From Actinomycetota bacterium (GTDB lineage Bacteria > Actinomycetota > Rubrobacteria > Rubrobacterales > Rubrobacteraceae), in assembly GCA_004563715.1 (NCBI GenBank), contig SIRX01000066.1:1-37042 (forward strand): a stretch of DNA of 37,042 nucleotides, read 5' to 3'. The position numbers and the translations under genes are program-made. This document shows positions 1 through 7,879 of this stretch, piece by piece (positions within the stretch are counted from its first letter, which is position 1; the number at the start of each line of letters is the position of its first letter). Below the pieces are notes generated by a model, which saw only the letters and a program-made list of their open reading frames with translations, had not been told where the DNA came from and made no database searches.

Positions 1-602
1 TATTCACGCCGGGTGACCCGGACGACCAACTCTACTTCCTGCTCTCCGGCACGGTGCGCCTCTACAAGATCTACGGTGATTACAAGGAGGCGACGACCGC
101 CCTGCTCAAGGAGGGCGGCATCTTCGGCAAGCTGAGCCTGGTCGAGGGACGCTGGCAGGACGTCTTCGCCGAGGCGGTGACCGAGGCCCGGGTCGCCAGC
201 GTGCAGAAGAGCGCCATCGAGCGCGTGATAAAAAACCGTCCGGAGTTCGCTCTGAAGCTCTTCTCTTCGTTCTCCGAGCGCCTCCGGCAGTCCGACGAGG
301 TCATAGAGAGCCTGCTGCACCGGGAGGTCGCCACGCGCCTGGCGACGCTGCTCATCAACCTCAGCGACCGGTTCGGCGAGGAGAACGGCTCCGGCGTTAC
401 GGTCGACGTGCGGCTCACGCACCAGGACCTGGCGAACATGATCGCCTCTACCCGCGAGGCCGTCTCGAAGGTGATGAGCGAGTTCCAGCGCGACGGACAC
501 ATAGAGGTCCGGAACCGCAAGATCGTTATCCTCGACCGGGACGCCCTCGTCGGGTACTCCAGCCCTTCCGGCCTCACCGTCGACGGCCAGCTAACCATCT
601 GA
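1..602 (+). CDS. Crp/Fnr family transcriptional regulator, 5'-truncated
   Basis: The frame is open from base 3 to the TGA at 600-602 and has no start in the window, so the N-terminus lies upstream. The visible 199 residues begin inside a cyclic-nucleotide-binding fold: PGDPDDQLYFLLSG followed by GGIFGKLSLVEG matches the usual Crp strands. A long dimerisation helix follows, then a C-terminal Crp-type helix-turn-helix with LTHQDLANMIASTREAVSKV, the recognition segment of the family. By family it should act as a dimeric DNA-binding activator or repressor in the cytoplasm. The canonical cAMP-binding arginine segment is not obvious, so the effector cannot be named. The gene converges with the glycan operon at 622. 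Confidence 0.9.
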   Translation, partial: FTPGDPDDQLYFLLSGTVRLYKIYGDYKEATTALLKEGGIFGKLSLVEGRWQDVFAEAVTEARVASVQKSAIERVIKNRPEFALKLFSSFSERLRQSDEVIESLLHREVATRLATLLINLSDRFGEENGSGVTVDVRLTHQDLANMIASTREAVSKVMSEFQRDGHIEVRNRKIVILDRDALVGYSSPSGLTVDGQLTI

Positions 603-620
603 ACCCGGGGAACCGGGTTC
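601..620. terminator. Hairpin between convergent genes
   Basis: A perfect 8-bp inverted repeat, GAACCCGG and CCGGGTTC, encloses a GGAA (GNRA-type) loop. It starts at the last base of the regulator's TGA and ends two bases before the stop of the minus-strand gene at 622. The symmetry and position suit a bidirectional transcription stop, but there is no T-run on either side. Confidence 0.5.
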
Positions 621-621
621 A

Positions 622-1554
622 TTACCCCCGGGCTTCGAGTAACCCGCTGCCCCGGGCGAAAGCCCAGACCGCGGCGGCCGCGATGACCTCGGCCAGCGTC
701 TGCCACAGGCGGGAGAGGACGACCGCCGCGGCGGCCACCGGCGCCGGGAATACGAGCAGCAATACCGCCAGCAACGCGGCCTCCTTCACCCCCAGGCCGC
801 TCGGCGTTATAAACGACAGGAAGCCGACCTCCCAGGCGAAGGCGTAGCCGCCAATTAGCAGCGGCAGGTATCCGGGCTCGACCGCGGTTATGGAGGCGGT
901 CAGGGCGGCGAAGGCCAGGCCTATCAGCAGCCACCCGCCAACGTAGTACAACAGAAGTAGCAGGACGCGTCCGAAAGGGAGCGTGGCCGCGAGCGGGCCC
1001 CGCCCAAAGCGCCGCAGGGCGGCGTTCGCCAGGCGCCGGAAAACACCTGGGTGGAGAAAAAAGAGGCCCACCGGGGCGAGGGCGGCCAGCAGGAGGGCGT
1101 AGCGCTCGTAGGGAAACGGCGGCCAGAAAGGGACCGAGGATGCGGCCAGGAGGAGGGCGGAGATCAGGATGAGCGCGTTCTCGTACACGAGGCTGGCGAA
1201 GGTCGTGGACGCGGGGATGCCGCGCTGGCGGCACATGGCTATCCGGCCCGCCACCATGGCGACGTTGCCCGGCACGTAGCGGCCCAGGATGGAGGCGAAC
1301 CAGATAAACGCCGACTCGGAGCGCCCCAAAGGGTCTCCGAAGCTGCGCATGATCAAACGCCACCCGCCCCACTGCTGGAGGTAGTAGAGAAAGATTAGCC
1401 CGACCGAGAGCCCCAGGTAGAACGGGTCGAAACGCCACTCGTAATCTCGCGCCTCGCTCCAACCTGAGTACAGCGCCCGGCCCAGGAAGATCGCGACCAG
1501 CACCACCAGCACGGGCCCCACAAAGCGGCGCGCCCACCGGAGCGCGCCCTTCAT
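622..1554 (-). CDS. LPG-synthase TM-region / UPF0104-type integral membrane protein
   Basis: 310 residues, dominated by about seven or eight hydrophobic segments. FITPSGLGVKEAALLAVL, near residues 240-257, matches the conserved P-S-G-x-G-x-x-E motif of the lysylphosphatidylglycerol synthase transmembrane family (PF03706). Family members are flippase-like or glycolipid-associated membrane proteins; the soluble aminoacyl-transferase domain of MprF is absent, so lysylation is not implied. The ATG at 1554 overlaps the TGA of the upstream glycosyltransferase (ATGA), indicating translational coupling as last gene of a three-gene operon. The frame stays open far upstream into the neighbour, but that extension lacks membrane character and is a G+C artefact. 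A role in moving or anchoring the glycan made by its neighbours is inference. Confidence 0.8.
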   Translation of the reverse strand: MKGALRWARRFVGPVLVVLVAIFLGRALYSGWSEARDYEWRFDPFYLGLSVGLIFLYYLQQWGGWRLIMRSFGDPLGRSESAFIWFASILGRYVPGNVAMVAGRIAMCRQRGIPASTTFASLVYENALILISALLLAASSVPFWPPFPYERYALLLAALAPVGLFFLHPGVFRRLANAALRRFGRGPLAATLPFGRVLLLLLYYVGGWLLIGLAFAALTASITAVEPGYLPLLIGGYAFAWEVGFLSFITPSGLGVKEAALLAVLLLVFPAPVAAAAVVLSRLWQTLAEVIAAAAVWAFARGSGLLEARG

Positions 1555-2750
1555 CTCTTTCCCTTCCCGGCGTAGAGTCCCAGGTGGCGGCGGGCCACGC
1601 CTTCCCAGGAGAAGAGCCTCCGAGCCCGCTCCCGGCCCGCTTCTCCCAGACGGGCTGCCAGGCCCGGCTCCTCTATCACGCGCAGCAGGGCCTCCGCGAG
1701 GATGTCCGGGTCCTCCGGCGGAACGAGCAGGCCGGTCTCGCCGTCCTCGACGGCGTCCACGATTCCTCCGAGCCGGCTCGCCACGACCGGCTTTGCGTGG
1801 CTCATCGCTTCGATCAGGACGACGCCCAGCCCCTCCGTCTCGCCCCGGGAGTCCACTATAGCCGGGAGGCAGAAGACCGTGCAGCGCCGGTACAGATCCG
1901 ACAGGTCCGCGTTGGAGACCCGGCCCGCGAGTTGCACCACGTCTCCGACCCCGGCGCGCTCTATCTCCCGGCGCACCACGGGCTCGTGCTCGCCGCCGCC
2001 CACGATAACCACCCGCGCCCGGCCCCGCAGCTTCTCTGCCGCCCGCACCAGCACGGGGAATCCTTTGCGCTCGATCATACGCCCCACCGCCAGCACGACG
2101 GGCTCCGCCTCCCGCTGGGGTTCCTCCGCCTCCGGGTTTCGGTCGAGGTTCACCGCGCCCCGGGGCGGGCCGAAAGGTATTACGGTCGCACCCACGCCCG
2201 TCAGCTCCCGGACCGTGGCGGCGGTGCTGGAGGAGTTGGCTATCGCGGCGTCGAGGTTGCGCGTAATCCTCCGCAGCACCGGCCGGTAGTGCGGCTTGCG
2301 CTGGGCCAGGGCCACCTCGGCCCCGTGGAAGGTCGCCACGAGCCGCGGACGGTTTTTCGAGGCCCACGCGCCGGCCTGGGCCGGGAGCCCCATCGGCAGG
2401 GGCCAGTGCGAGTGGATCACGTCGTAGCCGTGGCGGCGGGCGAGCCTCGCGGCCGCCGCCATCCCGGCGCCGACCAGGGCGAACGCCGGGAGCACGAGGT
2501 CGCGGCGGCCGACCATCTTGTTCATCGCGCCGGCTTCGTGGGTTACGACCTCCCGCTTTTTCGTGAAGTACCGGTAGCGATGTACCGGGATGCCGTGGAT
2601 GGTGTGGTCCTCCAGCCCGGCGTAGGTGGGGGCCAGTACTTCGAGATCCACCCCCGAGTCGCGCAGGACCAGGGCCAGCTCCAGCAGCCAGGGAACCTGG
2701 TCGTCGTCCTCTGAGCGGGGAAAGGTCGAGGTTACGAAGAGGACCTTCAA
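1551..2750 (-). CDS. Glycosyltransferase family 4 (GT-B fold)
   Basis: 399 residues. The N-terminal Rossmann half begins MKVLFVTSTFPRSEDD and includes IHSHWPLPMGLPA and FHGAEVAL, typical of the acceptor side of GT4 enzymes. The C-terminal half has VVLAVGRMIERKGFPVLVRA and, near residue 300, the EX7E-type region SRGETEGLGVVLIEAMSHAK used for nucleotide-sugar binding. It should transfer a sugar from an NDP-sugar to a lipid or glycan at the inner face of the membrane; the donor cannot be read. The start is a TTG at 2750 whose TTGA overlaps the stop of the GT2 gene, and its own stop overlaps the next start. It is therefore the middle gene of a coupled operon. Confidence 0.88.
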   Translation of the reverse strand: MKVLFVTSTFPRSEDDDQVPWLLELALVLRDSGVDLEVLAPTYAGLEDHTIHGIPVHRYRYFTKKREVVTHEAGAMNKMVGRRDLVLPAFALVGAGMAAAARLARRHGYDVIHSHWPLPMGLPAQAGAWASKNRPRLVATFHGAEVALAQRKPHYRPVLRRITRNLDAAIANSSSTAATVRELTGVGATVIPFGPPRGAVNLDRNPEAEEPQREAEPVVLAVGRMIERKGFPVLVRAAEKLRGRARVVIVGGGEHEPVVRREIERAGVGDVVQLAGRVSNADLSDLYRRCTVFCLPAIVDSRGETEGLGVVLIEAMSHAKPVVASRLGGIVDAVEDGETGLLVPPEDPDILAEALLRVIEEPGLAARLGEAGRERARRLFSWEGVARRHLGLYAGKGKR

Positions 2751-3766
2751 CGCTGGGAGCGGTCTTCCTCCATTGGAGAGGACTCCGGGCGGCTCTCGCG
2801 CAGGATGCTGTAGGGCGGGTCGCTCGTGGCGTAGCTCGTGCGGGTTATCAGTTCGGCTATGAGACCCAGCGACACGCTCTGAACGCCGACGATGATCAGG
2901 AGCACCCCCAGTATCAGGAGCGGCCGGTCGCCGATGCCCTGACCGGTGAACCAGAGGACCGAGAGGTACGCGCAGATAACGAAGCCCAGCGTGCTGAAGG
3001 CCATGCCGATGCCGCCGAACAGGTGCAGCGGGCGCCGCTGGTAGAGCCCGATAAACACGATGCTTATGAGGTCGAACATGCCCCGCACGTACCGCTCCAG
3101 GCCAAACTTGGAGGAGCCTCCGCCGCGGGGCCGGTGGTTTACTATCGCCTCCCCGACTCGGAAGCCCCGGTAGTGGGCGAGCGCCGGGATGTAGCGGTGG
3201 AGCTCGCCGTAGAGCGTCACCTCCCGGACGACCTCCTGGCGGTAGACCTTCAGGCCGCAGTTGAAGTCGTGGATCTCGACGCCCGTCAGGATCTGGGTGG
3301 TCTTGTTGAAGAGCTTCGAGGGGAGGCGCTTTTCAAGGGGGTCCTTCCGATGCTTTTTCCAGCCGGAGACCAGGTCCAGGTCCTCCTCGAACATCCGGTT
3401 CAAGAGGCGGGTGATCTCGCGCGGGTCGTCCTGGAGGTCGGCGTCCATCGTCGCCACGGCCCCGTAGCGGACCCGCTCGAAGCCTGCGGCGAGCGCAGCG
3501 CTCTTGCCGAAGTTGCGCCGGAAACGCACCAGCCGCACCGCCGGGTCTCGGGCCGAGATCTCCTCCAGGGTGGCGCCGGTCGCGTCCGTGGAACCGTCGT
3601 CCACGTAGATTACCTCGTGCGGCACGTCTTGCAGGGCTTCCCGGATCTCCGCGTGGGTGCGGGCGATGCAGTCCTGCTCGTTGAATACGGGTACAACCAC
3701 CGAAACACCGTCGAAGACATCACGGGACAGGACCGGTGTTTGGGTTTCGGGGGCGTCTTGCCGCAT
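2747..3766 (-). CDS. Glycosyltransferase family 2, polyprenyl-phosphate sugar synthase type
   Basis: 339 residues. The GT-A domain occupies roughly residues 20-240: VSVVVPVFNEQDCI, IYVDDGSTDATG (metal/nucleotide site), MDADLQDDPRE (D-x-D-like) and later FNCGLKVYRQEV. This order is that of DPM1/GtrB/ArnC-like enzymes. Two C-terminal membrane spans (about residues 250-312) would anchor it. Family enzymes load a sugar from an NDP-sugar onto undecaprenyl or related polyprenyl phosphate. The adjacent GT-C enzymes use such lipid-linked sugars, so donor supply is a reasonable inferred role. It is the first gene of the minus-strand operon, starting with ATG at 3766 and overlapping the next gene by 4 bp. 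Confidence 0.88.
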   Translation of the reverse strand: MRQDAPETQTPVLSRDVFDGVSVVVPVFNEQDCIARTHAEIREALQDVPHEVIYVDDGSTDATGATLEEISARDPAVRLVRFRRNFGKSAALAAGFERVRYGAVATMDADLQDDPREITRLLNRMFEEDLDLVSGWKKHRKDPLEKRLPSKLFNKTTQILTGVEIHDFNCGLKVYRQEVVREVTLYGELHRYIPALAHYRGFRVGEAIVNHRPRGGGSSKFGLERYVRGMFDLISIVFIGLYQRRPLHLFGGIGMAFSTLGFVICAYLSVLWFTGQGIGDRPLLILGVLLIIVGVQSVSLGLIAELITRTSYATSDPPYSILRESRPESSPMEEDRSQR

Positions 3767-3776
3767 AACGCGGCCC

Positions 3777-3782
3777 AGTATA
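3777..3782 (-). promoter_or_regulatory. Candidate -10 box for the minus-strand glycan operon
   Basis: On the minus strand TATACT lies 10 nt before the ATG at 3766. No convincing -35 hexamer is visible at 16-18 bp. Transcription from here would give a leader of only a few bases. Confidence 0.4.
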
Positions 3783-3863
3783 ACGCAGATTCCGGCTACC
3801 TTGGCCTTTCGCCCGGCGCCGGGCCGTCACGGGCGGCGCAGAGTACCCGGCGGCCGCCGGACG

Positions 3864-3869
3864 TAGAAT
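3864..3869 (+). promoter_or_regulatory. Candidate -10 box for a leaderless transcript
   Basis: TAGAAT ends exactly 6 nt before the GTG at 3876, and no Shine-Dalgarno sequence precedes that GTG. This spacing puts the expected transcription start on the start codon. The same arrangement occurs at 16750 and 33590. Confidence 0.5.
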
Positions 3870-3875
3870 AACCTC

Positions 3876-5588
3876 GTGAGCGGACGGAAAAAACCAGCAC
3901 GTGGCGACGGGGTGTTCCTGATCTACCTGTCGGCGCTGGCCGTGCTCGGCCTCCTGACCGCCGGCAGCATCGGCGTTACCTGGGACGAGCCGAACTACTT
4001 TACCTCTTCCTACTCGTACCTCTCCTGGTTCGGCCACGCTCTTGCAGAGCCCTCGGACTGGTGGGCCTCGATAGACCGCTACTGGGAGCAGAGCCACGAG
4101 GCCCCGCCGTTTTTCAAGCTGTGGGCCGGGCTTTTCGCCGGGGCGGCCGCGCTCGTTTTGGGGACGGAGAACCTCGGGCTTCTCGGTGACGCCTACAGGA
4201 TGGGCTCTTACGCCCTTTTCCTCTTCGCCGTCTACGCCGCGTTCCGGTTTGCGCGCCGGGAGTTCGGCGTCGAGGCGGCCTGGGGCGCGGCCCTGAGCCT
4301 GCCGCTCGTCCCGGTCCTCTTCGGCTTTGCCCGCCTGGGGCAGCTTGACGGGGCGGCCGCCGCCCTGTACCTGCTGGCGGCGCTGGCCCTGTACCGCGCG
4401 CTGTTTTACGGTGGCCGGAAACAAACGGCCTGGGCGGGTGTGCTCCTGGGGCTCGCGTTCGCCACCAAGCTGACCGTCTTTCCGCTCGTACCCGCTGCGC
4501 TTGCCGGGGCCCTGGTCTACCGCCGCCAAAAGGCCGTGTTCGCGCGGCTCTTCGCCAGCTTCGCCACCGGGATGCTGGTCTTCTTCGCGATCTGGCCCTG
4601 GTTGTGGCGGGACCCGGTTGGCCGGACGTGGGGGTTCCTGACGTGGGCCGGCGGCCTCCAGGACGAACGCCTGACGTTCTACCTGGGACAGTGGTGGTCC
4701 GGCGCGCCGTGGCACTATCCGCTCGCGGCGCTCGTGGCGTTCGTGCCCGTCGTGGTGGCGGCCGCGGGCGTGTTCGGGGTGATCCGGCTGTTCTCGGAGG
4801 CCCGGAACCCGGCGGCGGGCTGGCTGCTGATCCACCTCTCCCTCGTCGTTGCGGTGGCGGGGTCGGGGTTCGTCCCGGTCTACGGCGGGCCTCGGCAGTT
4901 CCTCGCCGCGTTCCCGCTGTGGGCTTTGTGCGCCGGGGTTGGCGTAGGCTGGCTGGCACGCCGGTTCCGGCCCCGGCGCACCGGCGTGCTGGCCGCCTAC
5001 GCGGCGCTCGCGCTGCCTGGCATCCTTTGGACCGGGCCGGCGAACTCGCTAGAGTACTACGGGGAAGCCGTCGGCCTGATCCCCGGCGCCCGCTCTTTGG
5101 GCTTCGAGACGACCTACCTGGCGAACACCTACAAGCCCGCCGTGGAGTACGTCAACGAGGCCGCGCCCGAGGGGGCGACCGTTTACGTCCAGGCCGGCAC
5201 CTACGCGGTCGCGGAGACCTACCGCCGGATCGGGGAGCTGCGGCAAGACCTGCGTCCGGCCTATCTCTCGCCCATCGCCCCGGCGACCTACCCGAACGAC
5301 CGGCGTCCCCGGGAGAACTCTTATTTCTTCTTTCTGCCGCGCCAGTCCATCTACACGGACCAGATGCTGGCGCTGGAGGAGAAGGAGCCGCTCTACGCTT
5401 ACGAAAAGGGCGGCGTACCGCTGGTCGAGGTCTACTCCGGAGAGGCCGTCAGCGAGACGCTGGACGTGGAGGGGTCTCCGGAGGCGCGGGACCCGGGGCT
5501 AGCCAACGCCCTCGTCGCCGGCGGGGGCGTGGCCGCGGTCTTTCTGCTGCTCGTGCGGCGGCAGAAGGAGCAGGACAAACAGCGGTAG
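3876..5588 (+). CDS. Membrane glycosyltransferase, GT39/PMT/ArnT-like (GT-C)
   Basis: 570 residues with about ten or more hydrophobic segments. Near residue 35 the first extracytoplasmic loop has VTWDEPNYF, the acidic D-E motif expected of GT-C catalytic loops, and HEAPPFFKL follows near residue 75, resembling the H-x-P-P motif of the PMT/GT39 group. A soluble tail near residues 420-510 precedes a last hydrophobic stretch. Family enzymes transfer a sugar from a polyprenyl-phosphate donor to a protein, lipid or glycan at the outer face. GTG is taken as start because TAGAAT sits 6 nt upstream. The 3' end overlaps the opposite-strand GT87 gene by 90 bp. The substrate is unknown. Confidence 0.78.
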   Translation: MSGRKKPARGDGVFLIYLSALAVLGLLTAGSIGVTWDEPNYFTSSYSYLSWFGHALAEPSDWWASIDRYWEQSHEAPPFFKLWAGLFAGAAALVLGTENLGLLGDAYRMGSYALFLFAVYAAFRFARREFGVEAAWGAALSLPLVPVLFGFARLGQLDGAAAALYLLAALALYRALFYGGRKQTAWAGVLLGLAFATKLTVFPLVPAALAGALVYRRQKAVFARLFASFATGMLVFFAIWPWLWRDPVGRTWGFLTWAGGLQDERLTFYLGQWWSGAPWHYPLAALVAFVPVVVAAAGVFGVIRLFSEARNPAAGWLLIHLSLVVAVAGSGFVPVYGGPRQFLAAFPLWALCAGVGVGWLARRFRPRRTGVLAAYAALALPGILWTGPANSLEYYGEAVGLIPGARSLGFETTYLANTYKPAVEYVNEAAPEGATVYVQAGTYAVAETYRRIGELRQDLRPAYLSPIAPATYPNDRRPRENSYFFFLPRQSIYTDQMLALEEKEPLYAYEKGGVPLVEVYSGEAVSETLDVEGSPEARDPGLANALVAGGGVAAVFLLLVRRQKEQDKQR

Positions 5589-6710
5589 CAACAGCAGGTT
5601 CCGCGCCGTCAGCATAGCGGTGAAGTAGGGCAGGTTCTCGGCTATCGTCCAGTACTGCTCGTTGATCGCGGTGGTCGCCAGTATGGCCGCGAAGTAGAGG
5701 GCCCAGGTAGCCCGCGGAAACCGCAGGCCGCCCGTGGCCGCCGCCAGCGCCACCAGGGGCAGCGGCCAGAACAGGAAGTGCGGGCTCAAGACCTTCCCGA
5801 AGACCGCGAACGCGAACGTCGCCGCCGCCGCGCCGCGGACGGCCGTGGCCCGGGGGTCGCGACGCCGCCCCTGGTACCACACCACGGCCAGGGCGAGGAG
5901 CGTAGCCGCGATCTGGAAGGTCTCGAAAAAGCCTGCGATCGGGCCTCCGAGCGGCCCCACGGTGTTGAAGCTGCCGAAGGAGTGGACGACCTCGGCGCCG
6001 GGCAGCAGCAGCAGAATATTGGACGGAAGGCTCTCGATCATGGCCGGCCGGTCGGAGTGGTAGTTCAGGAAGTGGAGCGCTTCGGGGCCGAAAGCCACGA
6101 TCCCCCACAGGATACCGGCGGCGAACACCGTCCCGGCCACGGACCACCGCCAGAGGGTCTGGCGCAGGCTCGTGCCGAAGGCCAGGGCGGGCACAGCGAC
6201 CATCGGATAGAGCTTCAGGGCGCCGCCCACGCCCCAGAGCACCGCGGCCCACAGGGTGCGGCCTCGCAGGAGCAGCACCGCCCCCGCGGTTGCGGCGGCT
6301 ACCGGTACCAGATCGTGACGGATGTAGGGGAGCCGCCAGAACAGGAGGATGCCCACCCCGTAGAGGAGCAGGGGCTTTGTGCCTATCCTGGAGAGTAGGA
6401 ACAATATTATGATGTCGAAGACGAGCATCTCCGCGCCGAACAGCACAGCGTAGCCTACGGGTTCGGAGGTGAAGAGGCGCGGGAGGAGCAGGATAAAGAG
6501 CGACAGGGGCGGGTACTCGTAGAGGAAGTCAGCATAGAGGACGGAGCCTTCGAAGATGCGGTTGGCGTAGTCGCGGAAGATCTCGACCTGGAAAGCCGGG
6601 CCGTTGAGCACCGCGAGCAGCGCCACGGCGGCGAAAACGGCCGTGTGGCTCAAGACGAGGATGAGGAGCAGAAGGGTTCTGCGAGCTTCTAATCCGGCTT
6701 TCTCGAACAC
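5499..6710 (-). CDS. GT87/DUF2029-type membrane mannosyltransferase
   Basis: 403 residues, almost entirely membrane-spanning. The region after the first span reads FLYEYPPLSLFILLLPRLF (about residues 50-68), the Y-P-P signature of GT87 polyprenyl-phosphate-mannose-dependent mannosyltransferases; GGALKLYPMVAVPAL further on is also family-typical. It should transfer mannose or a related sugar from a lipid carrier at the outer membrane face. GTG at 6710 is the first start compatible with the membrane N-terminus and has GGGAG about 10 nt upstream; the open frame beyond it lies antisense to the sigma gene and is not coding-like. The last 29 codons overlap the 3' end of the GT-C gene on the other strand, so both hydrophilic tails are constrained by the same DNA. 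Confidence 0.78.
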   Translation of the reverse strand: MFEKAGLEARRTLLLLILVLSHTAVFAAVALLAVLNGPAFQVEIFRDYANRIFEGSVLYADFLYEYPPLSLFILLLPRLFTSEPVGYAVLFGAEMLVFDIIILFLLSRIGTKPLLLYGVGILLFWRLPYIRHDLVPVAAATAGAVLLLRGRTLWAAVLWGVGGALKLYPMVAVPALAFGTSLRQTLWRWSVAGTVFAAGILWGIVAFGPEALHFLNYHSDRPAMIESLPSNILLLLPGAEVVHSFGSFNTVGPLGGPIAGFFETFQIAATLLALAVVWYQGRRRDPRATAVRGAAAATFAFAVFGKVLSPHFLFWPLPLVALAAATGGLRFPRATWALYFAAILATTAINEQYWTIAENLPYFTAMLTARNLLLLPLFVLLLLPPHEQQKDRGHAPAGDEGVG

Positions 6711-6747
6711 GGGGTATATTCTCCCAGAAACTTTCGGAGTCGGGGGG

Positions 6748-6764
6748 CGTATAGATATTAAGGT
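6748..6764. promoter_or_regulatory. A+T-rich box between divergent genes
   Basis: The 54-bp gap between the GT87 gene and the sigma gene holds one A+T-rich stretch, with TATACG on the minus strand and TATAGA/TAGATA on the plus strand. Both orientations could serve as a -10, giving a roughly 30-nt leader with GGGAG for GT87 and an almost leaderless sigma transcript. No -35 element is clear. Confidence 0.3.
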
Positions 6765-7376
6765 ATGGAGTACACACCTACAGTGACCCTCGGCCGCTGG
6801 CGAGAGAGGATCCAGGGCCTGTCCCTCCGGCGTGAGAGCCTGGAGGACAACGAGCTTGTGGGCCGGACCCTGGAGGGTGATACGCGTTCCTACGAGGAGC
6901 TGGTCCGCCGCTACGAGCGGCTGGTCGGCCGGGTCCTCTATCCTTACGCCCGCCGCGAGACTTCCGTAGAAGACCTGGTGCAGGAGACCTTCCTGCGGGC
7001 CTACGACCGGCTGGAGACCTTCAACCCCGACTACCGCTTCAAGACCTGGCTTCTCGCTATCGCCAACAACCTCGGCGTGGATACCTTGCGCCGCCGCCGG
7101 GAGGTGGTCGAGTTCAACCCCGAGGTGCACGCCGGATCGACGGGCGGGCCGGAGAGCGCGGCCCTGGAGACCGACCGGGCTCGGGCCGTGCAGGCGGCTA
7201 TAATGACCCTTCCGGAGACGTACAGCGTGCCGCTTATCCTGCGTTACACTGAGGACATGAGCTACGCCGAGATAGCTGAGGTCCTCGGTATAACGGTTCC
7301 GGCGGTCAAGAGCCGCCTCTTCCGCGCGCGCAACATGCTGGCCGGGAAGCTGCGGGAGGAGGGGGAGGCCGGATGA
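6765..7376 (+). CDS. ECF-type RNA polymerase sigma factor
   Basis: 203 residues. Region 2 holds YEELVRRYERLVGRVLY, VEDLVQETFLRAYDRL and FKTWLLAIANNLGVDTLRRR (about residues 43-110). Region 4 holds LPETYSVPLILRYTEDMSY and AEIAEVLGITVPAVKSRLF (about residues 150-190), a helix-turn-helix for the -35 element. Region 3 is lacking, as in group 4 (ECF) sigma factors. It overlaps the anti-sigma gene by ATGA, which supports membrane-controlled release. ATG at 6765 has only AAGG close upstream. It would redirect RNA polymerase to a small regulon on an envelope signal; the signal and target promoter cannot be read from this window. Confidence 0.93.
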   Translation: MEYTPTVTLGRWRERIQGLSLRRESLEDNELVGRTLEGDTRSYEELVRRYERLVGRVLYPYARRETSVEDLVQETFLRAYDRLETFNPDYRFKTWLLAIANNLGVDTLRRRREVVEFNPEVHAGSTGGPESAALETDRARAVQAAIMTLPETYSVPLILRYTEDMSYAEIAEVLGITVPAVKSRLFRARNMLAGKLREEGEAG

Positions 7377-7879
7377 CCGGGCGTTCCGGCTGCAACTGCG
7401 ACCCGGAGATGGTCTTCGAACTCGTCGAGCGGTCTCTGCCGCCGGAGCAGGAGAGGGAGGTCCGGGCGCACCTGGAACGGTGTCCCGGCTGCCGCGAGCG
7501 CTACGAGCTCGAGGCTGAGCTCAACGCCCGGCTCGAAGCCCTGGACTTCTCCGGGCCCCGGCGCTCGGTCTGCGAGCGGGTGGCGATGGCCCTGCCGACC
7601 CGTCCTGCCAAGGTCCGGCTTTTGTGGGTGTTGCTGGCGGGGGGGCTGCTGCTGGTTTCGCTCGCTGCCCTGGGGCTTAACGGTACGAACCCAGCTGCCT
7701 TCGTGGTAGACGCCTCGGCGGCGTTCTGGAGCTCCGCCGCGATACTGGCTAGCCTGGTATCCAAGGTGCTGTACGCCGCGGGCCCGGTGCTTCTGGCAGC
7801 CTTGCTCATCGGCGCGCTGCTCGACCTCGTGTTGCTCGCTGTCCTGTTGGCGGTGGCCCGCCGTACCCGGGCGGTATGA
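7373..7879 (+). CDS. Anti-sigma factor with zinc-finger (ZAS/zf-HC2) domain
   Basis: 168 residues. The N-terminal cytoplasmic domain has Cys7, Cys9 and then HLERCPGC with His33, Cys37 and Cys40, the H-x3-C-x2-C signature of ZAS anti-sigma factors. Hydrophobic segments at about residues 80-101 and 137-162, with a weaker one between, indicate two or three membrane spans. It should sequester the sigma factor encoded immediately upstream (4-bp ATGA overlap) and release it on redox, proteolytic or envelope signals. The extracytoplasmic part is short, so signal sensing may rest with the downstream protein, again joined by a 4-bp overlap; that is inference. Confidence 0.88.
   Translation: MTGRSGCNCDPEMVFELVERSLPPEQEREVRAHLERCPGCRERYELEAELNARLEALDFSGPRRSVCERVAMALPTRPAKVRLLWVLLAGGLLLVSLAALGLNGTNPAAFVVDASAAFWSSAAILASLVSKVLYAAGPVLLAALLIGALLDLVLLAVLLAVARRTRAV

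Noticed and set aside
80-1537. Long minus-strand open frame across the Crp/Fnr gene and membrane-protein gene
   Set aside because: Arg/Pro/Gly-rich translation without domains; it is the out-of-frame shadow of two well-supported genes in high-G+C DNA.
1584-2714. 376-codon plus-strand open frame opposite the GT4 gene
   Set aside because: Antisense to a clear GT4 enzyme with intact motifs; composition typical of antisense frames in G+C-rich genes.
4604-5617. 337-codon plus-strand frame inside the GT-C gene
   Set aside because: Arg/Gly/Ala-rich shifted frame of the membrane enzyme; the true frame has membrane spans and the D-E motif.
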